A DNA stretch of 64,000 nt from CBDDGJ01 sp965227805 (GCA_965227805.1 CBDDGJ010000004.1:1-64000); one strand, 5' to 3'; shown: positions 45,302 through 54,501, numbered from the stretch's first letter. The notes: generated by a model not told the origin, from the sequence alone. Numbers and translations are program-made.

Positions 45302-45795
45302 TGCGGATTGCGCTTTATCCGGGGAGCTTTGACCCGCCAACCTTTGGCCATATTGATATTATCAAACGTAGTTTTGTTTTATGCGATAAATTATTTATCG
45401 GCATAGGGGTGCATGCCACCAAGACACCGCTTTTTACATTTGACGAACGGGCGGCTATGCTGAAAGATTATGTATCCGCTATGGCGCGTGACCACGGGGT
45501 TGACTTGGAGATTATTGAGTTTCAAGGACTTCTCGTTGATGTTGCAAAACAAATTGATGCAAAAATTATTATTCGCGGGCTACGCACCGGATCAGATTAC
45601 GATTATGAGTCACAAATGGTTGATATGAATAGAGTTTTATATCCCTATGCGGAAACGATATTTCTATCTGCCATGCCGGAATTAGGCGCAATTTCTTCAA
45701 CACTCGTCCGACAAATCGCTCAATTTGGCGGTGATGTGAGTGCCTTTACACCCCCAGATATTGTCGCGCGCCTGCAAGAAAAGTTTAGGCGCTAA
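45301..45795 (+). CDS. coaD: Pantetheine-phosphate adenylyltransferase
   Basis: The 164-residue nucleotidyltransferase makes dephospho-CoA. Motifs are YPGSFDPPTFGHIDII (HxGH-type active site), IRGLRTGSDYDYESQM and AISSTLVRQIAQFGGDVSAFTPP. It overlaps the gyrA stop by 1 nt and precedes the cyclophilin gene by 18 nt, suggesting one transcript gyrA-coaD-PPIase-queA-tgt. Confidence 0.95.
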   Translation: MRIALYPGSFDPPTFGHIDIIKRSFVLCDKLFIGIGVHATKTPLFTFDERAAMLKDYVSAMARDHGVDLEIIEFQGLLVDVAKQIDAKIIIRGLRTGSDYDYESQMVDMNRVLYPYAETIFLSAMPELGAISSTLVRQIAQFGGDVSAFTPPDIVARLQEKFRR

Positions 45796-45813
45796 TTATT
45801 AAAGGGAGGCTTT

Positions 45814-46356
45814 ATGCTTAAAATACGACATTTATTTTTATCTTTATGGCTTTGCATCTGTGTTTTTGCCATGACACATAATCATCTATGGGCGCAATCA
45901 GCGGGAGGAGACACAATCATGCTTATGGAATTAAAACAAGGGACTGTTAAAATTAAATTACGCGATGATATCGCGCCGAAACATGTTGACCGTATTAAGA
46001 CATTAGTCACTGAAGGCTTTTATGACGGCATTATTTTTCACCGCGTGATTGACGGTTTTATGGCGCAAACAGGTGACCCAACCGGCACAGGCATGGGCGG
46101 ATCGGATTATCCGGATTTACGCGCCGAGTTTTCCACTGAACCGTTTAAGCGCGGCACATTGGGCATGGCACGTTCGCAGCATCCTGATAGTGCCAATAGC
46201 CAGTTTTTCATCTGTTTTGAAGATGCATCATGGTTAAATGGGCAATATACTGTTTTTGGCGAAGTGGTTGAGGGGATGGAATATGTTGATGCGATTACGC
46301 GCGGTGAACCCCCGGCGAATCCGGATAAAATTATCAGCATGAAACTTGCTGAGTAA
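45814..46356 (+). CDS. Periplasmic cyclophilin-type peptidyl-prolyl isomerase
   Basis: The 180-residue protein has a Sec signal peptide (about 1-28, hydrophobic LFLSLWLCICVFAM, cleavage near LWAQ) and a cyclophilin domain. The active-site segments are FHRVIDGFMAQTGDPTGTGMGG (catalytic Arg), GTLGMARSQHPDSANSQFFICF and FGEVVEGMEYVDAI. It assists folding of exported proteins. AAAGGGAGG precedes the start. Confidence 0.92.
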   Translation: MLKIRHLFLSLWLCICVFAMTHNHLWAQSAGGDTIMLMELKQGTVKIKLRDDIAPKHVDRIKTLVTEGFYDGIIFHRVIDGFMAQTGDPTGTGMGGSDYPDLRAEFSTEPFKRGTLGMARSQHPDSANSQFFICFEDASWLNGQYTVFGEVVEGMEYVDAITRGEPPANPDKIISMKLAE

Positions 46357-46377
46357 TTTATGTCTATATAAGCGCGT

Positions 46378-47436
46378 ATGCGGCTTTCTGATTTCGATTT
46401 TGAGCTGCCTGAAGCAGCGATTGCTCTGCGTCCGGCATCGCCACGCGATAGCGCAAAATTACTGCATGTAGATGCAAAAGGCGGGCTTGCCGCGCATCAT
46501 GTTTCCGACTTACCGCAATTTTTAACCCCTCAAGATATTGTGGTGGTTAATAATACGAAAGTTATTCCGGCACGGCTTTCGGGGCGTCGCGTGCGGGCGG
46601 GGCAAGATGACAGGGGCGCAGGGGCGCACATAGATATTACTCTGACGAAAAGGCTGGATGCGTGCACATGGGCGTGTTTTTTACGTCCGGCAAAACGGGT
46701 TGCTGAGGGGGATAGGCTTATATGTGGCGATATTCATGCCCATGTGGAGCAACGTGTCGGCGCAGAAGCGGTTTTGCAGTTTGATGTTGCCCCGCACGAT
46801 ATGGAAACAACACTACTTGCCATAGGAAAAATGCCGCTACCGCCTTATATAGAGAGTAAACGCGCAAGCGATGCACGTGATATAGATGATTATCAAACCA
46901 TTTTTGCCAGGCAGCAAGGGGCGGTCGCGGCACCCACGGCGGGGCTGCATTTTACCGATAGTTTACGCCAGAAAATAAAAGCAATGGGCTGCAAAATTTG
47001 CGCGCTTACCCTGCATGTGGGGGCGGGCACATTTTTGCCTGTGCGTGAAGAAGATATTCATGCGCATAAATTACATGCCGAATGGGGGGAAATATCGGCA
47101 CAAATGGCGGCTGAGCTAACCGCTTGCCGTAAAAATGGGGGGCGTATTGTTGCCGTGGGCACAACCAGTGCGCGGCTTTTGGAGTCTGCCTGTAATGCCT
47201 GGGGTATATTTTCGCCCTTTTGCGGTGAGACGGATATTTTTATCACGCCGGGTTATCGTTTTAAGGCGGTGGATATGTTGCTGACCAATTTTCATTTGCC
47301 CCGCTCTACACTTTTCATGCTGGTTGCGGCTTTTAGTGGTTTGGCGCATATGCAAGCTGCTTATCGCTATGCGCTTGCACATGATTACCGCTTTTATTCT
47401 TATGGCGATGCATGTTTATTGGAGCGGGCGCAATGA
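46378..47436 (+). CDS. queA: S-adenosylmethionine:tRNA ribosyltransferase-isomerase
   Basis: The 352-residue enzyme makes epoxyqueuosine in tRNA. Its motifs include FDFELPEAAIALRPASPRD, VVNNTKVIPARLSGRR, AAPTAGLHFTD, LTLHVGAGTFLPVREEDI, HKLHAEWGEI and TNFHLPRSTLFMLVAAFSG. It is coupled to tgt by a 4-nt overlap, so the queuosine pair is in order queA-tgt. Confidence 0.95.
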   Translation: MRLSDFDFELPEAAIALRPASPRDSAKLLHVDAKGGLAAHHVSDLPQFLTPQDIVVVNNTKVIPARLSGRRVRAGQDDRGAGAHIDITLTKRLDACTWACFLRPAKRVAEGDRLICGDIHAHVEQRVGAEAVLQFDVAPHDMETTLLAIGKMPLPPYIESKRASDARDIDDYQTIFARQQGAVAAPTAGLHFTDSLRQKIKAMGCKICALTLHVGAGTFLPVREEDIHAHKLHAEWGEISAQMAAELTACRKNGGRIVAVGTTSARLLESACNAWGIFSPFCGETDIFITPGYRFKAVDMLLTNFHLPRSTLFMLVAAFSGLAHMQAAYRYALAHDYRFYSYGDACLLERAQ

Positions 47437-48560
47437 AATTTACGATTGAAAAAAATGATGGCATGGCGCGGCTGGGCAGACTTGAAACGCCGCGTGGCAT
47501 TGTGCGCACACCTGCCTTTATGCCGGTTGGCACGGCGGGCACGGTTAAGGCGATGTATAGCGATCAGGTGAAAGATTTGGGGGCGGATATTATTTTAGGG
47601 AACACCTATCATCTTATGTTACGCCCGGGGGCAGAAGCACTTGCGCAATTAGGCGGCTTGCATAAATTTATGCAATGGGATGGTCCTATCTTAACCGATA
47701 GTGGCGGGTTTCAAATTATGTCTTTGGCCAAACTCCGCACATTGCGTGATGAGGGGGTCGAGTTTCGTAGTCATATTGACGGCCAGAAATATATGCTCAC
47801 ACCAGAACGGAGCATTGAAATACAAAGCCTTATCGGGGCGAATATTATAATGGTGCTAGATGAGTGCACAGCGTTTCCGGCAAGCCATGCAGAAGCAGCC
47901 ACATCCATGCGGCTTTCTACTGCATGGGCGAAACAATCCAAACAGGCTTTTTCGCGTTATGATAAGGGGGAGGGGGACGGCCTATTCGGCATTGTGCAGG
48001 GCAGTATTTATGAAGATTTACGCCGCGGAAGTCTGACTGCTTTATGTGATATTGGCTTTGACGGGCTTGCCATTGGTGGGCTTGCTGTAGGTGAGGGGCA
48101 AGCCACCATGCTGGAGGTATTGGATTTCACCACACCGCTTATGCCACAAAATAAGCCGCGCTACTTAATGGGGGTTGGCACGCCAGATGATCTGGTGGAA
48201 GCTGTGGCGCGTGGTGTTGATATGTTTGATTGCGTTTTACCAACACGGGCAGGCAGACACGGCACCGCCTATAGCTGGCGGGGAAAAATAAATATACGTA
48301 ATGCGCGCCATGCACATGATCCACGGCCGCTTTATGAAAACTCGCCTTGTGAAGCAAGCAGCCGCTATGCGCGTGCCTATTTGCATCATTTACACCGGTG
48401 CGGCGAATATTTGGGCGCCATGTTATTGACCTGGCATAATTTGGCCTTTTATCAGGAGCTTATGGCGGCGATGCGCGCGGCGATTGGTCAAGGGCGGTTT
48501 GATGAATTTTATAGAGAGTTTAAGCAGCGCCAAGATGCTGGCGATAGTGAACCTTTATAA
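47433..48560 (+). CDS. tgt: tRNA-guanine transglycosylase with altered zinc site
   Basis: The 375-residue TIM barrel exchanges G34 for preQ1 in queuosine tRNAs. The active-site Asp in LTDSGGFQ and the nucleophile Asp in MFDCVLPTRAGRHG are present. The structural zinc ligands are not all present: the segment aligning to the CxCxxC motif reads S304-P-C306-E-A-S309, leaving one of three Cys, with H335 retained. The ATG at 47433 overlaps the queA stop (ATGA). A stem-loop spans its stop codon. Confidence 0.95.
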   Translation: MKFTIEKNDGMARLGRLETPRGIVRTPAFMPVGTAGTVKAMYSDQVKDLGADIILGNTYHLMLRPGAEALAQLGGLHKFMQWDGPILTDSGGFQIMSLAKLRTLRDEGVEFRSHIDGQKYMLTPERSIEIQSLIGANIIMVLDECTAFPASHAEAATSMRLSTAWAKQSKQAFSRYDKGEGDGLFGIVQGSIYEDLRRGSLTALCDIGFDGLAIGGLAVGEGQATMLEVLDFTTPLMPQNKPRYLMGVGTPDDLVEAVARGVDMFDCVLPTRAGRHGTAYSWRGKINIRNARHAHDPRPLYENSPCEASSRYARAYLHHLHRCGEYLGAMLLTWHNLAFYQELMAAMRAAIGQGRFDEFYREFKQRQDAGDSEPL

Positions 48561-48581
48561 AACCCGTTCACGCCTATCGCC
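48540..48581 (+). other. Stem-loop spanning the tgt stop codon
   Basis: GGCGATAG-TGAAC (48540-48552) pairs with GTTCA and CCTATCGCC (48566-48570, 48574-48581... with a 3-nt bulge CGC) around a 13-nt loop. The stem is 13 bp and no T-run follows, so it is not a standard terminator. It could protect the 3' end or act in a bidirectional, rho-assisted stop between tgt and the convergent MAPEG gene. Confidence 0.6.
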
Positions 48582-48665
48582 ATCGAAATGGATGTTTTCA
48601 ATGGCGGTGGCATTTATCGTGGGCATGCCTGTCTTGCGCCAGCTTGTAAGGCGCACATATTCGCG

Positions 48666-49079
48666 TTATAAATATTTTGTCCATGCAATGACGCTGAGCG
48701 CAATGAGGCTACCAAGCAGTAGAACAACTTGCGAAAGCCAGCTAATCATAAACCCTCTCGAGCGCTTTTCAACTGCCTCATAATACCCCCGCGCAAATAA
48801 AATGCGCCCAAGCGGGAAGAATATACCAATAGCGGCGGCATATAAATCATTAACGCTTAGCGCGAATAACCATAAAGCTGGTAAAAATATCATTATATTT
48901 TCGGTTGTATTTTCGGCAACGCGGCGGATGCGGTTAAATTCTTCCGGGCCACTAACTTCGGGTAATTTTACGTTAAACTTAGCCCGCGCGCGCCCAACAC
49001 GCATATGGGCTATGGAAGCAATTATCAGGCTTATGATGCTCACCAAGCCAGTGAGGGGATATGCAAAATCTGCAAACAT
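48666..49079 (-). CDS. MAPEG-family membrane protein
   Basis: The 137-residue protein has four hydrophobic helices and the MAPEG-like segments RARAKFNVKLPEVSGPEEFNRIRRVAENTTENIMIF and GRILFARGYYEAVEKRSRGF. MAPEG proteins are membrane enzymes in glutathione and eicosanoid metabolism; the bacterial members are mostly uncharacterised. It is convergent with tgt and is the last of three minus-strand genes starting at 49938. Confidence 0.85.
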   Translation of the reverse strand: MFADFAYPLTGLVSIISLIIASIAHMRVGRARAKFNVKLPEVSGPEEFNRIRRVAENTTENIMIFLPALWLFALSVNDLYAAAIGIFFPLGRILFARGYYEAVEKRSRGFMISWLSQVVLLLGSLIALSVIAWTKYL

Positions 49080-49115
49080 AATTATGTCCTTTCCTATGAT
49101 ACTTATGTTTATTGT

Positions 49116-49562
49116 TTAATGAATGCCAATGCGTTTTAAGATACCGCTAAAACTTGCAATCACCATATCTTGTTTTTGTTCGGTTAAAATATAAATGCGT
49201 CCGCGAATAAAAATCAAGCTCTTTGTGTTGCGGGTAACTTCACCATCTGCATAAACCGGCTGGCCAATAGAGCCTGTGCCTTTCAAAAACTCGGTCTGGC
49301 ACGAAACCGTTACGGCGTGGCCAGTTTGTAAATAATCTCCGGCAATGACAAATAATGCATAATCGGCAAATGTCATAACCAGGCCACCATGCAACATGCC
49401 GCCCCCATTCATGTGATGCTTTTGGGCAATAAAGGCAGATAAATGCTTGCCATTTTCCTGTTGCTTCTGAAAAAACGGACCGGCATGATCTTCATAAGGC
49501 TCTTCGGTATTTTCATCCCCCCATGTCTCAAAGCCGGGTAATTGTGCGGGCAGTTTAGGCAT
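49116..49562 (-). CDS. PaaI-family hotdog thioesterase
   Basis: The 148-residue protein has the hotdog-fold thioesterase core HMNGGGMLHGGLVMTFADYALFVIAG, with the Gly-rich HGG segment and the Asp of the active-site helix. It hydrolyses acyl-CoA esters. The ATG at 49562 overlaps the stop region of the upstream membrane-protein gene. The substrate is unknown; nearby fatty-acid and aromatic-type genes make an acyl-CoA role reasonable. Confidence 0.85.
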   Translation of the reverse strand: MPKLPAQLPGFETWGDENTEEPYEDHAGPFFQKQQENGKHLSAFIAQKHHMNGGGMLHGGLVMTFADYALFVIAGDYLQTGHAVTVSCQTEFLKGTGSIGQPVYADGEVTRNTKSLIFIRGRIYILTEQKQDMVIASFSGILKRIGIH

Positions 49563-49938
49563 TGGCTTTTCTGATTTGATAGATAAGAGCAATCATAAGC
49601 GCGCTAAACCCAAACTCGGCAATTAGATATTCGGGTAAGGCCGGAAAGCCATAGAGCATTTGTGCAAGGATACGCCATAAAGCCACACCGAGCAGGCCAA
49701 TACAGGCGCAATAGAGATATTCAACTTTTTGTTTCCAAATACCGAGCAACATAACAATGCCAATCGTGAAGAAAAAACCGGTTATATCACCAATTTGTGT
49801 ATTGCCGCCGGGGCCGTCATTCAAGGCCATGTGAAACCCCGCCGCTGTTTCTTGTGGATTGAATAGCCAGCCCATAGCAGTATACAGCATTAAGAGTGCT
49901 GGAAAAATAAGTATAATACGTAAAATGGTGGTTGCCAT
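49555..49938 (-). CDS. Four-helix membrane protein, DUF4345-like
   Basis: The 127-residue protein has four predicted membrane helices and the sequence GWLFNPQETAAGFHMALND and DITGFFFTIGIVMLLG, resembling DUF4345-type small membrane proteins. No function is known. It is the first gene of the minus-strand trio with the thioesterase and MAPEG genes and overlaps the thioesterase start by 8 nt. GGAGGG lies just upstream of the ATG. Confidence 0.7.
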   Translation of the reverse strand: MATTILRIILIFPALLMLYTAMGWLFNPQETAAGFHMALNDGPGGNTQIGDITGFFFTIGIVMLLGIWKQKVEYLYCACIGLLGVALWRILAQMLYGFPALPEYLIAEFGFSALMIALIYQIRKANA

Positions 49939-50098
49939 AATCTATCCCTCCTCATAAAGAAAACATAATGAAAGAATCCGCATAAAACTGCAAGCATATT
50001 TTTAGATTTTAAGCCTGGCTAACGAATCGGAGCGTAACAGCATGATTACATATGCAAGCAGGTGAACAGATGTTTTGAAAAGGGTGAATGGGTGTCTT

Positions 50099-51310
50099 AT
50101 GAAAGTATTGATTTCCGGCGGCGGGATTGGTGGATTGACTGCCGCTTTATGTTTGCTACAGCATGGCGCCGAAGTGCATGTGTTGGAGCGTGCACCCGCA
50201 TTGGGGGAGGTCGGTGCAGGTATTCAATTGCCTCCCAATGCGATGAAAGTGTTTAAGGCTTTGGGGCTGGATATGGCACTTGCCGAAATTGCTTCTCGGC
50301 CAGACGCGATTGAAGCGCGTATGGGGCGTTCGGGGTTAGAGCTGTTTCACATTCCGCTGGCCGAGATAGCAGTTACACGCTGGGGCGCGCCCTATTTACA
50401 TATTCACCGCGCCGATTATATCCACGTTTTGGAAAATGCATTGCGTGCAAAAGCCCCCGATGCCGTTCATCTGGGGGCTAATGTTGTCGGCTATACGCAA
50501 AGCGCGGGCGGTGTGCAGGTGCAGCTGGCAGATGGACGCGAATTTTTGGGTGATGTGCTTATTGGTGCAGATGGGATACACTCCCCAGTGCGGGCGCAAA
50601 TGTTAGGACCACAAAAATCTGTCTTTACGGGTCATATCGCCTGGCGCGCCGTTGTGCCAGTGGATGCGCTTGGTAAAGATGCCCCGCGCCCGCGTGCATG
50701 TGTCTGGATGGGGGCGGGGCGACATTGTGTCACCTATCGGCTACGGCGGGGTGAATTGGCTAATTTTGTCGGTGTGGTTGAACGCGATGACTGGACGATT
50801 GAATCCTGGACAGAACGTGGCGCGGCGGAAGAGGCAAAGGCCGATTTCAAAGACTGGCACCCGACCATCACCCGCATTTTAAGTGAAGCCAAAGAGCTAT
50901 ATCGCTGGGCGCTGTTTGACCGTGCCCCGCTATCGACATGGGTTGACGGGCGCGTTGCCCTTTTGGGTGATGCGGCGCATCCCATGTTACCTTTTATGGC
51001 ACAAGGGGCAGCCATGGCGGTGGAAGATGCATGGGTGGTGGCACAAAAACTATCTGAAGGCACGTCGATTGAAGTGGCTTTGCAGGCCTATCAGCAAACC
51101 CGCTTTGAACGCGCATCCGAGATTCAGGCAGGGTCGCGTGCCACTGCCAAAACCTTTCACAAGCGCACGTGGCTTAGCCAAATCGCGACCTATGCCCCCA
51201 TGTGGTTAGCGGGAAAAATTGCCCCTAATGCCATTCATAAACGTCAAGACCTTATTTATGGCTATGATGTGACGCATGATTTTTTAAGTCCGCACCAGAC
51301 AAAATATTGA
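50099..51310 (+). CDS. FAD-dependent aromatic hydroxylase-type monooxygenase
   Basis: The 403-residue flavoprotein resembles salicylate or 3-hydroxybenzoate hydroxylases. It has GGGIGGLTAAL (FAD, residues 7-17), a DG motif in IGADGIHSPVRAQ (about 155) and the GD motif LLGDAAHPMLPFMAQGAAMAVEDA (about 282-305). It would use NAD(P)H and O2 to hydroxylate an aromatic substrate. The ATG at 50099 (MKVLISGGGIGG) is the homologous start, although its ribosome-binding site is weak. It begins a series of four same-strand oxidative genes, with a 144-bp gap to the next. Confidence 0.87.
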   Translation: MKVLISGGGIGGLTAALCLLQHGAEVHVLERAPALGEVGAGIQLPPNAMKVFKALGLDMALAEIASRPDAIEARMGRSGLELFHIPLAEIAVTRWGAPYLHIHRADYIHVLENALRAKAPDAVHLGANVVGYTQSAGGVQVQLADGREFLGDVLIGADGIHSPVRAQMLGPQKSVFTGHIAWRAVVPVDALGKDAPRPRACVWMGAGRHCVTYRLRRGELANFVGVVERDDWTIESWTERGAAEEAKADFKDWHPTITRILSEAKELYRWALFDRAPLSTWVDGRVALLGDAAHPMLPFMAQGAAMAVEDAWVVAQKLSEGTSIEVALQAYQQTRFERASEIQAGSRATAKTFHKRTWLSQIATYAPMWLAGKIAPNAIHKRQDLIYGYDVTHDFLSPHQTKY

Positions 51311-51454
51311 TAAAAACCTTGGAGATAAATATTGACATAGTGGCTCTATTTTACATAGGCTACTATAGGTGTTTTAAGGTGATGATTTGTGTCTATGGCT
51401 GGGTAATTGTAAAGTTTCATCAGTTATATTTTGGCGCATATAAGGAGGGACAAA

Positions 51455-52432
51455 ATGGCACGTAATTTTAACAATAAATCAACCACTGATGCGGTGCTGG
51501 ATGGTATTGATCTCACGGGCAAACGTATTTTAGTTACCGGTGGGGCATCGGGGCTTGGCGAAGAAACCGTGCGGGCACTCGCCGTCAGGGGGGCGGAAAT
51601 TATTATTGCCGCACGCAATATGGCTAAGGCCGAAGAGGTAAAAGCTGCGATTATAGCATCGACTGGCAATGATAAAATTGCGCTTTTGGCGTTGGAATTG
51701 GCATCGCTAAAGAAAATTGAGGAAGCGGCACAGGCGTTTCTTGCGCGCTATGATCGTTTGGATGTGCTGATCAATAATGCCGGCATTATGGCTTGCCCGT
51801 TTGATAAAACCGAAGATGGGTTTGAGCTGCAATTTGGTTCCAATCATATCGGGCATTTTTATTTTACCAATCTCATTATGCCTGCCCTGATTAAGGCCGC
51901 ACCAGCGCGTATTGTGTCGCTGTCATCTTTGGGGCATCGCGCCTCGCCAGTTATGTTTGATGACATCAATTATGAAAACCGGCCTTATGAGAAATGGGCG
52001 GCTTATGGGCAGTCTAAAACGGCGAATGCGCTGTTTGCGGTTGGCTTGAATGCGCGTTTTGCTGCCAAGGGCGTTGAAGCATTTTCCGTGCATCCCGGTG
52101 TTATCATGACCCCGCTTGCACGGCATATGACCAAAGCGGATATTGAACGCCTGACGCGGGAAAATGAAGCGGCACAGAAAAAACCGGGAAATGCCGGTCG
52201 AGGGGGTATCAAAACAGTTGAGCAGGGCGCGGCAACAAGCTGTTATGCGGCAACGGCAGTTGAACTTAAAGGGCAGGGCGGGGCTTATCTGGAAGATTGC
52301 GCTATTGCAGAACGTGTCGCCGATGATAGTGAAATGCGCGGCGGTGTGCGTGATTATGCGATAAATACACATAATGCCGAGAGATTATGGACTGTTTCCG
52401 AACAAATGGTTGGGCAACGTTTTGGTGATTAG
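51455..52432 (+). CDS. SDR-family oxidoreductase, retinol dehydrogenase-like
   Basis: The 325-residue SDR has the Rossmann loop VTGGASGLGEETVRAL, NNAGIMA, the active-site Ser in VSLSSLGHRAS and YGQSK for the catalytic Tyr and Lys. The long form with ANALFAVGLNARF is typical of WW-domain/retinol dehydrogenase-like members. AAGGAGGG lies at ideal distance before ATG 51455. A TTGACA at 51332-51337 in the upstream gap may be a -35 box. It is followed by the SRPBCC gene after 12 nt. Confidence 0.87.
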   Translation: MARNFNNKSTTDAVLDGIDLTGKRILVTGGASGLGEETVRALAVRGAEIIIAARNMAKAEEVKAAIIASTGNDKIALLALELASLKKIEEAAQAFLARYDRLDVLINNAGIMACPFDKTEDGFELQFGSNHIGHFYFTNLIMPALIKAAPARIVSLSSLGHRASPVMFDDINYENRPYEKWAAYGQSKTANALFAVGLNARFAAKGVEAFSVHPGVIMTPLARHMTKADIERLTRENEAAQKKPGNAGRGGIKTVEQGAATSCYAATAVELKGQGGAYLEDCAIAERVADDSEMRGGVRDYAINTHNAERLWTVSEQMVGQRFGD

Positions 52433-52444
52433 AGGAGAGAGATA

Positions 52445-52945
52445 ATGTTTGCTATGAATAAATGGGCTTTGATAGCCCTATTGATGATTGTGCTGGTCAT
52501 TTTTGTGTCTGCCTGTTCTAAAAAGACTTATCAGGTCGAACGGGTGATTGCCGCCCCGCCTAAAGCCGTGTGGGATGTGCTGATGGATACAAAAGCCTAT
52601 TCCGAATGGAATCCGGTTTTTGTCAAAGTTAATGGCACTTATGTTGAAGGTGGCACGGTGCAAAACACATTCAAAGACCCGACGGGTGAACTTTACGAAG
52701 TGACCAATCGGGTGAAACGGCTTGTGCCGCAAAAAGAGCTACGTCAAAAAGGCGGCATGCCGGGTGTGTTGACCTTCGATCATCACTGGCTGCTAGAACC
52801 TGTCGCGGGGGGCACGCGGGTAATCCAATATGAAATTGATCGCGGCTTTTATGTCTGGTTTTGGGATGATTCATGGGTTATCCCTAGCTATACCGATGTC
52901 ATGCTTCACTTAGAACAAGAGGTGGCGCGGCGAAGCACCCAATAA
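52445..52945 (+). CDS. SRPBCC (START-like) lipoprotein
   Basis: The 166-residue protein starts with a lipoprotein signal peptide (hydrophobic 7-23, lipobox VSAC with Cys about 24). A polyketide cyclase/START-like domain follows (VERVIAAPPKAVWDVLMDTKAYSEWNPVF). Such domains bind hydrophobic ligands in a deep cavity. Membrane-anchored periplasmic SRPBCC proteins are uncommon. Its place between an SDR and a cytochrome-c dehydrogenase suggests handling of a lipophilic substrate. Confidence 0.82.
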   Translation: MFAMNKWALIALLMIVLVIFVSACSKKTYQVERVIAAPPKAVWDVLMDTKAYSEWNPVFVKVNGTYVEGGTVQNTFKDPTGELYEVTNRVKRLVPQKELRQKGGMPGVLTFDHHWLLEPVAGGTRVIQYEIDRGFYVWFWDDSWVIPSYTDVMLHLEQEVARRSTQ

Positions 52946-52959
52946 TAAAGCATTCCCTA

Positions 52960-54501
52960 ATGAAAGGACGACGCGCTTTGAAACGCTGGCAGAAAATTTT
53001 ACTTATTATAGTTATTTTGTTTATCTGTTTGCTCGGCTTTGCGTTTTGGTATCTTGCCACGCGCGATCAACGCGAACCCTCTATGCTGGCGTTTCGTGAA
53101 AACTGCGCGTCTTGTCATGGCGTTGATCTAAGCGGTGGCAATGCCGTGCCTGCATTGGTGGGGCGCCCGCTAACGCATGGTGAGACATGGCAAGATTTGC
53201 TGGCCACTATCAGCGGTCATTCAGATTTTGCTGCGGCGCATGCGTGGCATGGGCGCTTATCGCCAGAAACGCGTAAAGGCATTGCGCTTTATATAAGTGA
53301 GCGGCGGCAAAAATTTGTTACCACCGCAGCTTCCTATCATTTCATGCCGACAAAAGATGAGCAGATTTCCTCGCAATATTATGATTTCAAGTTAGAGCAT
53401 GTCACCGCGCTGGTGAGCCGTCCCTATTCAATTGCCCCTTTGCCCGATGGGCAGATTCTGGTTGCTGAGAAAATTCGGGGTTTATCACTTATTGATACAC
53501 AAGGCCGACAAGGCGCCCTGATTGAGGCCACCCCGCGCGTTTGGGATACGCTTTTTAGTGTGCAAGGCAGCTGGCTCAATTTGGGTATTGTTTTGGATGT
53601 TGCCTTACACCCCAATTATACTGAAAATGGGTGGGTTTATCTGTCGCATACCGATCGGTGCTGGTTTGATTGTGGGTCGCTTTTACCAGCCACTATGGTG
53701 CGCGTTGTGCGTGGCCGCATAGAGCAAGGGCGTTGGCGTGATGAGCAAATTATCTGGTCGGTGCATCACGATCATTACACCCCCGTGCCCGATGGCGTTG
53801 CGGCTGGGCGGCTGGCATTTGACCGCGATGGCCATATTTATATTTCGATAGGTGGTAAGAACACCTATGACAAACTACACGATTTGGATACACCATTTGG
53901 CAAAATTCACCGCGCGCGCGATGATGGCACAGTGCCTGAAGATAATCCGTATTTTGTGCCTGAAGCGAAGCGCAATCATGCGTCCACACGTCATACGGTT
54001 TGGAGTATCGGCCACCGCACTGGGCAAGGGCTAGATGGTCATCCTGAAAGTGGTGAGATATGGAATACAGAAATGGGACCACGCGGGGGTGATGAGATAA
54101 ATAAAATCATGCGTGGGGGTAATTATGGCTGGCCGCTTTATACCACAGGGCTTAATTATAATGGCGCGCGCATAATGATTGGCGAGGATTTGGGACTTGA
54201 TTTTCCGCTTGCAGATACGATTTTGCCAGTGGTTGACTTAACACCCGCGCCGGCGGTCTCAAATTTCACTTTTTATCAGGGCGATGCGTTTGAAAACTGG
54301 GTTGATGATTTGCTTGTCGGTTCCTTGAAGGCTGGCACGCTATATCGTATCCGCATTAAAGATGGAAAACGCGGTGAACAAGAAAAACTGCTGTCTAATT
54401 TTGGGCGCATACGTGATGTCGCGATTGGCGCGGGCGGAACGGTTTATATTGCATTAGAACATGGCGAGGCGGGGTCGCTTTGGCGTTTGGTGCGCGATTG
54501 A
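52960..54501 (+). CDS. Cytochrome c fused to a PQQ-type glucose/sorbosone dehydrogenase beta-propeller
   Basis: The 513-residue protein has an N-terminal membrane anchor (about 12-32), a class I cytochrome c domain with CASCHG (heme CxxCH at 49-53), and a C-terminal beta-propeller (about 140-513) of the soluble aldose sugar dehydrogenase family (IAPLPDGQILVAEK, LDVALHPNYTENGWVYLSH, GGRLAFDRDGHIYISIG-like, EMGPRGGDEINKI). It would oxidise a sugar or alcohol in the periplasm and pass electrons to its own heme. The start may be ATG 52960, or TTG 52978 with AAAGGA before it. Confidence 0.85.
   Translation: MKGRRALKRWQKILLIIVILFICLLGFAFWYLATRDQREPSMLAFRENCASCHGVDLSGGNAVPALVGRPLTHGETWQDLLATISGHSDFAAAHAWHGRLSPETRKGIALYISERRQKFVTTAASYHFMPTKDEQISSQYYDFKLEHVTALVSRPYSIAPLPDGQILVAEKIRGLSLIDTQGRQGALIEATPRVWDTLFSVQGSWLNLGIVLDVALHPNYTENGWVYLSHTDRCWFDCGSLLPATMVRVVRGRIEQGRWRDEQIIWSVHHDHYTPVPDGVAAGRLAFDRDGHIYISIGGKNTYDKLHDLDTPFGKIHRARDDGTVPEDNPYFVPEAKRNHASTRHTVWSIGHRTGQGLDGHPESGEIWNTEMGPRGGDEINKIMRGGNYGWPLYTTGLNYNGARIMIGEDLGLDFPLADTILPVVDLTPAPAVSNFTFYQGDAFENWVDDLLVGSLKAGTLYRIRIKDGKRGEQEKLLSNFGRIRDVAIGAGGTVYIALEHGEAGSLWRLVRD

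Noticed and set aside
48484..48783. 99-codon plus-strand ORF across the tgt end and MAPEG gene
   Set aside because: Its start lies inside tgt and its end is antisense to the MAPEG gene; the only unique part is about 100 nt with no family match.
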